This document shows, piece after piece, positions 58,326 to 64,000 of a DNA stretch of 64,000 nt. The translations under genes and the position numbers were made by a program. The notes beneath the pieces are model-generated. The model ran no database searches and had not been told where the DNA came from. It worked only from the letters and a program-made list of their open reading frames with translations. Numbering within the stretch: position 1 is the stretch's first letter; each line of letters begins with the position of its first letter. This stretch comes from Planctomycetota bacterium (GTDB taxonomy: Bacteria > Planctomycetota > J058 > JAJDCQ01): assembly GCA_029260755.1 (NCBI GenBank), contig JAJDCQ010000091.1:1-64000 (forward strand), given 5' to 3'.

Positions 58326-60896
58326 ATGGCTTGGCCCGCTCGTCGAAGCTTCACCTGCCCGTGCTGTGGGCAGGTCTTCGAGGCCGACACCCTCGGCGAC
58401 TACGAGGTCCGCGCGTTCGACGCGGACCTGCGCCCGCTCGGAAGCATCGAGGCCGTCCGGAAGGCGTCGCTCACGTCCTGCCCCGGCTGTCTCTACACCA
58501 ACTACGGATGGGACTTCGGCACCCAGGGTCGCCTCGACGGCGATCTCTCCGACGCGCTCCGCGGCGTCGTCGCGGCGACGGGCGTGCGCGCGCGCGGGCG
58601 CCGGGGCGTCGATCCGCTCGATCGATTCGTCCTCGCCGAGGCCTGCTTCCGAACCCGCGGCCTGGACCCGGCCGCGATCGCGGAGCTGGTCGTCACCGGC
58701 TACTACGTCGCGCTCGACACCGGCGCGAGCGGCTCGGTCCTCGGCCGGTGGCGTGACCGCGCGGCCGAGCGCCTCGAGGCCGCGATCTCCGGAGATGACG
58801 ACGACGATCTCGGCGCGGCGCTGCGCGCGCGCTATCACTACCTCGCCGGCGAGCTCCGGCGGCGCGAGGGTGACTCGGCGGCGGCCCGCGAGCACTTCGA
58901 CGCGGCGATGGACGCCGCCCGCGACGCGGCGGGCTTCGAGGGGGCGCTCGACGATGACCCTATCGAGGGCGAGGACCCATCGGACATCGGGGGCGGCTCG
59001 CTCGGCGGCGAGCACGCCGACGCGCCCCGCGGGGCCGGCGCCGCGACGCAGGTCGCCTCACCGCGCGAGGGCACCCTCACGACCGAGACCGTCGCCCGCC
59101 TCGCCAACCGAGCGCGGGCGCGGCTGCGCTGGGAGAACGCGACCCTTCGCAATCTGAGCGACCACAGCCAGGGCGAGGAGCCCGACGAGGCGCAGGCGGC
59201 CCGCGTCCTCATCGCCGAGCGTCGCGACCCGGCGGCGCTCGCGCTCCTGCCCGAGGTGTACGCCGAGGCGCCCGCGGACGATCGCCGCGAGATGCTGCGC
59301 GCGGTCGCCGCGTCCGAGCCGCCGGCGAGCCTCTTCAGGCTCTACGCCGAGGCGCTCGGCGACGATGACCCCTCGATCGTGCGGCTCGCCGCCCACTGCG
59401 CCGGGCGCGTCGGAGACGCGCGGGCGCTCGACCCCCTCCTCGACGCGCTCGAACGCCACGGGGCGGCGGTCGTCGAGGGCGTCTGCGCGGCCCTGAAGCG
59501 GATCCCGAGCGTCGAACGCTTCGAGCGGGTGCGCGAGATCCTCGATCGGTGGCTCTCACGTCGCGACGGCGAGGGGTCCTCCGCCCAGGGCGACATGCGC
59601 GGCCGGGCCTCGCTCGGGCGGGTGACCGACCTGCTGAAGGAGGTGCTCTACATCGACGACGGCCCCGACGCCGTCGACCTGATGGTGGCGGACCTCGAGC
59701 AGCTCGGCGGGAGCAACGACCTCTGGGAGAAGCCGCCGAGCTACTCGCCCGTGCCGTTCCTGCTTCGCCGCGGCTCGAGCGTCGCGGAGTGGCTGCGCCC
59801 GCTCCTGGCGAGCGAGAACGCCGTCGCGCGGCGCTGGTCGGCGCGGTGCCTCGGAGAGCTCGGCGACCGCGAGGCGGTCGCGGGGCTTCGCCACGCGCTC
59901 GCCGATGACGTCCAGAGCGTCCGGCTCGAGGCGGCCCGCGCCCTCGCGGCGATCGGGCTCCCCGAGGAGGGCGAGCGGCTCGTCCTGGCCGAGCTGGCCG
60001 ACCTCGCCGACGACTTCCCGTTCGCGCTTCACTTCCTCGTGCCGTTCGGGAGCCCGCAGGTGCTCGCCTTCCTCCTCGACGCGCTCGATCGGGGTCGGGC
60101 GAGCCGCGCGGAGGTGCTGCCGATCCTCGGACGCCAGGCGCGCTTCGACCGGAGCGTCGTCGCGAGGATCGAGGAGGGGCTCGAGGCCACGAGCGAGGAG
60201 GCGCGTGGCGGCGCCGTGACCGGGCTGTCGTTCGCCGCGCCCCAGGGGCTGGCGGCCCGCCTCTCCGCCCTCTACGACGGCGAGACCGACTCGGTGAGGC
60301 GCCGGATCGTGTACGCCCTCGGCCGGCTCGTCCGGACGGGCGCGGCCGACGCCGACGTGGTGATCCCGCGGCTCCACGAGGCGCTCGCGGGCGGCGGTCG
60401 CGACGTCGCGTTCGCGGCGGCGGTCGCGCTCCTCGAGCTCGGCGATGGCGCCGGGCTCGAGCTCGCCCGCGACCGGGCCGAGGTCGCGATGGCGGCCGGC
60501 GGCGACGACTACGACCTGGCGATCCCCGCGCTCCGCGCCCTCGAGAGCTTCGCCTGGAGCGACGCGGCCCTCGCCGTCCGCGAGCGCGAGACGCCGAAGC
60601 GATCCACGCCGAAGCCGCGCAGCGGCGGACCGGTCGACCGGGCGCGCACCGCGGCGTCTCACGCGAAGAGCGAGAGGACGCCGAAGACGAAGAAGAAGAC
60701 GGCGAAGAAAAAGAAGGCGGCGCCGAAGAAGACGAAGGCCACGGCGAAGAAGAAGAAGACGACGGCGAAGAAGAAGAGGTCGGTGGCGAAGAAGAAGAAG
60801 GCGACGGCGAAGAAGAAGAGGGTCGCGCCGAAGAAGAAGACCGCGCCGAAGAAGAGGAAGACGGCGGCGAAGAAGAAGAGCCGCGCCCGCCGCTGA
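58326..60896 (+). CDS. DUF2225/HEAT-repeat protein with histone-H1-like tail
   Basis: 856 residues; start ATG at 58326 with GAAGAGG upstream. The N-terminal part has Cys11-x-Cys13-Cys14 and Cys52-x2-Cys55, matching the zinc-binding opening of DUF2225 proteins (TCPCCGQVFEA ... CPGCLYTNYG). Residues about 350-760 are HEAT-like repeats (ARRWSARCLGELGDREAVAG, RLEAARALAAIGLPEEGERL, RRRIVYALGRLVRTGA). Residues 784-856 are a Lys/Ala/Pro/Thr tail with KKKKAAPKK-like units ending SRARR, the second such tail in the window. A scaffold that also contacts nucleic acid is possible. The tail is encoded by near-tandem GCGAAGAAGAAG triplet repeats, which could make it length-variable. Confidence 0.75.
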   Translation: MAWPARRSFTCPCCGQVFEADTLGDYEVRAFDADLRPLGSIEAVRKASLTSCPGCLYTNYGWDFGTQGRLDGDLSDALRGVVAATGVRARGRRGVDPLDRFVLAEACFRTRGLDPAAIAELVVTGYYVALDTGASGSVLGRWRDRAAERLEAAISGDDDDDLGAALRARYHYLAGELRRREGDSAAAREHFDAAMDAARDAAGFEGALDDDPIEGEDPSDIGGGSLGGEHADAPRGAGAATQVASPREGTLTTETVARLANRARARLRWENATLRNLSDHSQGEEPDEAQAARVLIAERRDPAALALLPEVYAEAPADDRREMLRAVAASEPPASLFRLYAEALGDDDPSIVRLAAHCAGRVGDARALDPLLDALERHGAAVVEGVCAALKRIPSVERFERVREILDRWLSRRDGEGSSAQGDMRGRASLGRVTDLLKEVLYIDDGPDAVDLMVADLEQLGGSNDLWEKPPSYSPVPFLLRRGSSVAEWLRPLLASENAVARRWSARCLGELGDREAVAGLRHALADDVQSVRLEAARALAAIGLPEEGERLVLAELADLADDFPFALHFLVPFGSPQVLAFLLDALDRGRASRAEVLPILGRQARFDRSVVARIEEGLEATSEEARGGAVTGLSFAAPQGLAARLSALYDGETDSVRRRIVYALGRLVRTGAADADVVIPRLHEALAGGGRDVAFAAAVALLELGDGAGLELARDRAEVAMAAGGDDYDLAIPALRALESFAWSDAALAVRERETPKRSTPKPRSGGPVDRARTAASHAKSERTPKTKKKTAKKKKAAPKKTKATAKKKKTTAKKKRSVAKKKKATAKKKRVAPKKKTAPKKRKTAAKKKSRARR

Positions 60897-60910
60897 CCTG
60901 TCTCGTTCTT

Positions 60911-60925
60911 CTCGCGCGAAGCGAG
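60911..60925. terminator. Possible 3' hairpin
   Basis: CTCGC-GCGAA-GCGAG lies 14 bases after the H1-tailed gene stop. It has no T-run on either strand, so an intrinsic terminator is not supported strongly. The surrounding gap of 447 bases (60897-61343) otherwise holds the two repeat elements listed next. Confidence 0.25.
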
Positions 60926-61020
60926 TGGGACCGAGGATGACGGGGACTGCGAGGGCGAGCTGCCGAGATCCAGTTCATGGCCGCTGCGTGAGGTTTCTCC
61001 GTTCCAGGAGCACGAGTGAT

Positions 61021-61243
61021 GATCGGCTTCGCCGATCGATTCCTCACGCAGAGCCGCAGAGGTTCAACCGGAAACGCAGAGACCGCAGAGAGTCATGGGC
61101 CGAGCCACACGCCTGGCTCGGTCCAGCGTTCTGGGATTCCTTGGACGAGCCCATGCGGGCAAGCACGGCGGGCCTGAGCACGAGAGGGGACCCCTCTGCG
61201 TTCTCTGCGTTTCCTTTGGAACCTCTGCGTCTCTGCGTGAAAA
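61021..61243. repeat. CGCAGAG-type inverted-repeat element with capping hairpin
   Basis: Hairpin GATCGGC-TTC-GCCGATC (61021-61037), then left arm 61041-61091 containing CTCACGCAGAGCCGCAGAGG and GGAAACGCAGAGACCGCAG. The right arm 61193-61243 carries the inverted form, matching over about 50 bases with a few mismatches. The 100-base centre has no gene. It lies in the convergent gap between the DUF2225/HEAT gene and the following unknown gene. The cap has the same triloop as in the CACGGAG elements but a different stem. Confidence 0.85.
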
Positions 61244-61295
61244 CGGAAGTCGCGTGTTCCAGGAACAGGCGTGGTTGCCCGGTCGGTTCAGGCAG

Positions 61296-61341
61296 CGACC
61301 CGGGCCGGCCGCGGCAAGCTGTGAAATCTGTGAAACCTGTG
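61296..61341. repeat. Solitary right half of a CACAGATTTCACAGATT-type element
   Basis: GGCCGCGGCAAGCTGTGAAA followed by TCTGTGAAACCTGTGG matches the right half of the complete element at 62352-62506. It ends two bases before the stop codon of the minus-strand gene. No left arm is nearby. Confidence 0.7.
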
Positions 61342-61343
61342 GC

Positions 61344-62216
61344 CTATAGCCCGAGGCGCCGTCGGATCCGCTCGTCGGTGCGGAGGGGGCGGTAGCGGAC
61401 GAGGGCGGCGGCTCCCGCGCCGGGGCCGTCGAGGAGGCCGCCGGCGAGCAGCTCCTCGAAGGCGTCGGTCGCGCAGGGCCAGCCCATGATGTCGGCGAGC
61501 TCGACCAGGCCGGCGTAGGCGTCGGTGTCGTCGCTCTCGCCAACCTCGTCGATGTCGGCGACGCGGATCCGTCCGAGGACGGCGTCGATTCGCTCGGCGA
61601 TGCCCTTGTCGGCGGGGCCGCGATCGGGCGGGCCCGCCGGCGTCGGGGCTGTGGTCGGCTCGTCGACGCCGCTCTCGGTCAGGGCGTGGTCCTCGTCGTT
61701 CGTCTCCGCGTCTTCGTCGGGCGCGGGGGTCGTCTCTTCCGGCAGGTCGGCGACCGTGTTCGGGTCCGCGGCGAGGGCCGCGCCGAGGATCGCGCCCTGA
61801 CCGCCGGCGGCCTCGCCGCCCGCGGTGAGGATCGCGTCCTCGTGGAACGCCGGGCAGCTGCTGTATCCGTCGACGACCCCGCCGCCCTCGTGATAGACGA
61901 CGCGGAGGACGAGGCCGTCGTCGCAGTGGACCCAGAAGGTCGGCATCGCCAGGCGCTGGCTCAGCGCCGCGGCCAGGCGGCGGTCGCCGTCGCCGAGGAT
62001 CGCGACCCATCCGGACGCGGGTCCGCTGATCAGGAACTCCTTCTGGCCCTCGATCCCGCCGAGCGCCGCCTCGGCCCCGAGCGTGTTCGCGAGCTCCTCG
62101 CCCCGGATGAGCTGGTACTGCTTGAGTCGCTCGTCGGCGAGCGCCCCTCCGAGCGCGGCGATCACCGCGTCCTGACTGGCGGCGCGAACCTGGATCGAGC
62201 TGACGGTCTCGTGCAC
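61344..62216 (-). CDS. Hypothetical protein
   Basis: 290 residues; GTG start at 62216 with a strong GGAGGAG ribosome site. No signal peptide or membrane helix. The N-terminal alpha/beta part (to about 150) includes LISGPASGWVAILGDGDRRL, AMPTFWVHCDDGLVLRVVYH and GGGVVDGYSSCPAFHED, followed by an acidic/Pro-rich linker (about 155-200) and a helical C-terminal part (ADIMGWPCATDAFEELLAGG). The pattern recalls small bacterial proteins of unknown role that accompany secretion or immunity loci, but no such neighbours are present and I do not assign a family. Repeat elements flank it on both sides. Confidence 0.6.
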   Translation of the reverse strand: MHETVSSIQVRAASQDAVIAALGGALADERLKQYQLIRGEELANTLGAEAALGGIEGQKEFLISGPASGWVAILGDGDRRLAAALSQRLAMPTFWVHCDDGLVLRVVYHEGGGVVDGYSSCPAFHEDAILTAGGEAAGGQGAILGAALAADPNTVADLPEETTPAPDEDAETNDEDHALTESGVDEPTTAPTPAGPPDRGPADKGIAERIDAVLGRIRVADIDEVGESDDTDAYAGLVELADIMGWPCATDAFEELLAGGLLDGPGAGAAALVRYRPLRTDERIRRRLGL

Positions 62217-62351
62217 GAGCAGTCTCCTCCGCTGACGAGGCTACCGCGGCGAAGGCGCTCGTCAAGGCGGGACGCGGGCTTGGGGGCTCCGAGTCCTCGA
62301 CCGGGCGCGTGTCCCACGCGTGTGCCGGGACACGCGTCTTCTCGCACGAAC

Positions 62352-62506
62352 GGGGAACGATCCACAGATTTCACAGATTACACAGATTGGAGCTGCCGAA
62401 GGCGGCCATCCCTCGCCGAGAGGCGCGGCCCGTTTCGGCATCGGCAACGACTCGGACCGGCCCGCGGCAATCTGTGCAATCTGTGAAATCTGTGGATCGT
62501 TTCCCC
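62352..62506. repeat. CACAGATTTCACAGATT-type inverted-repeat element
   Basis: Left arm 62352-62388 begins GGGGAACGATCCACAGATTT and continues CACAGATTACACAGATT. Right arm 62469-62506 is its inverse with one indel and one mismatch. The centre of 80 bases is unique. Just outside the right arm is CGCGTGTTCCAGG (62525-62537), which also occurs beside the CGCAGAG element (61252-61264). The element lies in the 490-base divergent gap (62217-62706) between the unknown gene and the ABC ATPase; the rest of the gap shows no gene. Confidence 0.88.
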
Positions 62507-62706
62507 GCGAGGGCAATCAACTGCGCGTGTTCCAGGTACCGGAGTCTCGGCGCGTGGCGGCGGCTCGGCGACGGCCGAACCGATCCGCGCCATCCGCGTC
62601 GCCGGCGGTTTTGCGCCCTCGCGTGAGATCTCGCTTCTTCGCTCTGCTCGCGCGCGTGAACTGCTCGTCGAGGCCACGATCTTCCATCGGCGCTCGGGGC
62701 TGGGTT

Positions 62707-63690
62707 ATGATCGTCGCCGTGATCCAGGTCGACCACCTCCGGAAGCGCTACGGGGCCGTCCAGGCCGTCCGGGACGTCTCGTTCACCGTCTCGCGCGGCG
62801 AGGTCGTGGGGTTCCTCGGCCCCAACGGCGCCGGCAAGACGACGACGATGAAGGTCGTCACCGGCTACATCCCGCCGACCGACGGGCGAGCGCTCGTCGC
62901 CGGGTTCGACGTCGCCGCGAGCCCGCTCGAGGTGAAGCGCCGGATCGGCTACCTCCCCGAGACGTGCCCCCTCTACGGCGACATGCGGGTGCGCGACTAC
63001 CTCGCGTTCGTCGCCGAGGTCCGCGGCATTCCGCGCCGGGATCGCGCGGCGGCGATCGGTGCGGTCATCGAGCGGTGCGGGCTACGCGGTTACACCCTCC
63101 GTCCGATCGGGCAGCTCTCCAAGGGCTACCGGCAGCGCGTCGGGCTCGCCCAGGCGATGATCCACGGACCCGACATCCTCATCCTCGACGAGCCGACGAG
63201 CGGCCTCGACCCGCACCAGATCAAGGAGATCCGGGAGCTCATCCGCGAGGTCGGCCGCGAGAAGACGGTGATCCTCTCGACCCACATCCTCGGCGAGGTC
63301 GCCGCCACCTGCGACCGGGCGATCATCATCCGCGCCGGCCGGATCGTCGCCGACGGCCCGATCGAGGACCTCACCCGGCGCGCGGCCGGACGACGCGTCA
63401 CCCAGGTCGGCGCGATCGGGGCGGACGCGAGCTTCGACGACGCCGTCGGCGGCCTCGCGGGCGTCTCGTCGGTTCGCCCGCTCGACGAGGGCGGCGCGGG
63501 GCGACCCCGCCGTCTGTCGGTCGAGTCGAGCGTCGAGGCGGCCGCGCCCCACGCCCTCGAGAGGGCGGTCTTCGCCCTCGCCGTCGAGCGCGGCGTGGAG
63601 CTCGTCGAGCTGCATCAGCCGGCCGCCAGCCTCGAGGACGTCTTCCTCGAGCTGACCGGGGATCGGGAGCGCCCGGGGGCCGCGCCATGA
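62707..63690 (+). CDS. ABC transporter ATP-binding protein (GldA-like)
   Basis: 327 residues. ATPase domain: Walker A GPNGAGKTTTMK at about 38-49, Q-loop region GYLPETCPLYGDM, signature LSKGYRQRVGLAQAM, Walker B ILILDEPTSGLDP, switch His in LSTHILGEV. The extra C-terminal part (about 215-327) is typical of gliding-type or drug-export ATPases (GldA/NosF-like). It should drive an ABC-2 exporter whose membrane subunit is the next gene (ATGA overlap). The ATG at 62707 was chosen; a GTG at 62719 in the same frame is the alternative start. Confidence 0.93.
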   Translation: MIVAVIQVDHLRKRYGAVQAVRDVSFTVSRGEVVGFLGPNGAGKTTTMKVVTGYIPPTDGRALVAGFDVAASPLEVKRRIGYLPETCPLYGDMRVRDYLAFVAEVRGIPRRDRAAAIGAVIERCGLRGYTLRPIGQLSKGYRQRVGLAQAMIHGPDILILDEPTSGLDPHQIKEIRELIREVGREKTVILSTHILGEVAATCDRAIIIRAGRIVADGPIEDLTRRAAGRRVTQVGAIGADASFDDAVGGLAGVSSVRPLDEGGAGRPRRLSVESSVEAAAPHALERAVFALAVERGVELVELHQPAASLEDVFLELTGDRERPGAAP

Positions 63691-64000
63691 CGATCCTCGC
63701 CATCGCGAAGCGCGAGCTCCGGGGCTACTTCGACTCGCCGATCGCCTACGTGTTCATCTGCCTCTTCCTCGCGCTGAGCTCGTTCCTCTTCCTGATCGAC
63801 TTCTTCGCCTTCGGCGTCGCCGACCCGCGCCCGTTCTTCGACTTCATGCCGTACTCGTTCCTGCTCTTCCTCCCGGCGCTGACGATGCGCCTCTGGAGCG
63901 AGGAGCGGAAGATGCGCACGCTCGAGATCCTGTTCACCCTCCCCGTGCGGACCTACGAGGCCGTGCTCGGGAAGTTCCTCGCCGCGTGGGGGCTCCTCCT
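63687..64000 (+). CDS. ABC-2 type membrane permease (GldF-like), N-terminal part
   Basis: 104 codons are visible before the window ends. The sequence ILAIAKRELRGYFDSPIAYV, then a membrane helix (about 20-42), FMPYSFLLFLPALTMRLWSEE and RTLEILFTLPVRTYEAVLGK is typical of the ABC-2 permeases paired with GldA-like ATPases. It overlaps the ATPase stop (ATGA). A further substrate-binding GldG-like gene may follow outside the window. Confidence 0.85.
   Translation, partial: MTILAIAKRELRGYFDSPIAYVFICLFLALSSFLFLIDFFAFGVADPRPFFDFMPYSFLLFLPALTMRLWSEERKMRTLEILFTLPVRTYEAVLGKFLAAWGLL

Noticed and set aside
60675..60893. Lys-codon triplet repeats as a frameshift or assembly artefact
   Set aside because: The frame stays open with a proper stop and the second H1-like tail elsewhere has the same kind of composition, so it is taken as real coding sequence.
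1..64000. tRNA, rRNA or other structured RNA genes
   Set aside because: All intergenic stretches were read by eye and none shows a cloverleaf with T-loop or rRNA landmarks; a covariance-model scan would be decisive.
1..64000. Prophage, plasmid or integrative element
   Set aside because: No integrase, transposase, phage structural, partition or conjugation gene was found; composition is uniform apart from small intergenic patches.

Overview
The window is about 70% G+C, gene-dense and bacterial. Most stop codons overlap the next start as GTGA or ATGA. The gene content (a YdjY-type lipoprotein, secreted squalene-oxidase-repeat and TPR proteins, FHA-linked Ser/Thr kinases, an FHA-GAF-SpoIIE phosphatase, a DUF1015 protein, and Lys-rich histone-H1-like tails) fits an uncultured Planctomycetota or a similar large-genome, signalling-rich lineage such as Myxococcota. 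That placement is an inference; there is no rRNA gene or ribosomal protein cluster here to confirm it.

Layout. 1-8600: a partial HNH-family gene, a Nudix hydrolase with a membrane-anchored partner, an exported transglutaminase-like protein, an exported Fic-domain protein, and a penicillin-acylase-family enzyme with a DUF2834 membrane protein. 8854-18240: the 3' remnant of a response regulator, a REC-PAS-HisKA-HATPase-REC-REC hybrid kinase, a large membrane Ser/Thr kinase, SerRS, and an FHA/Zn-ribbon Ser/Thr kinase. 18427-27762: RF2, GlyA, a YdjY lipoprotein, an unknown membrane protein, a squalene-oxidase-repeat protein, inositol-phosphate synthase and an exported TPR protein. 27980-33050: a DUF1015/class-V-aminotransferase fusion followed by two GGDEF proteins. 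33592-37023: a minus-strand glycosyltransferase / WaaP-like kinase / glycosyltransferase operon for surface glycans.

37121-50737 is the most coherent region. From a recognisable promoter it encodes a UshA-type nucleotidase, a CNT nucleoside transporter, a PhoA-type phosphatase, cytidine deaminase and a NAT nucleobase permease. A CaiB-type CoA-transferase, an unknown protein, a beta-ureidopropionase-like amidase, a metallo-beta-lactamase-like protein with an H1-like tail, and an aldehyde dehydrogenase follow. It reads as: dephosphorylate external nucleotides, import nucleosides and bases, deaminate cytidine, and probably catabolise pyrimidine toward beta-alanine. The dihydropyrimidine dehydrogenase and dihydropyrimidinase steps are not in the window.

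51015-64000: an FHA-GAF-PP2C phosphatase, a CCG-domain Fe-S protein, an A-type Fe-S carrier and a Rieske protein (the last two each with a good sigma70-like promoter), an unknown TPR-like protein with an SR-rich segment, a DUF2225/HEAT protein with a second H1-like tail, an unknown protein, and the start of a GldA/GldF-like ABC exporter.

Several intergenic spaces hold inverted-repeat elements of at least four sequence families (CACGGAGACACGGAG, GCGCAAAGGCG, CGCAGAGACGCAGAG and CACAGATTTCACAGATT types). Several are capped by hairpins whose stems vary in a compensatory way while a TTC/GAA-type triloop is mostly kept.
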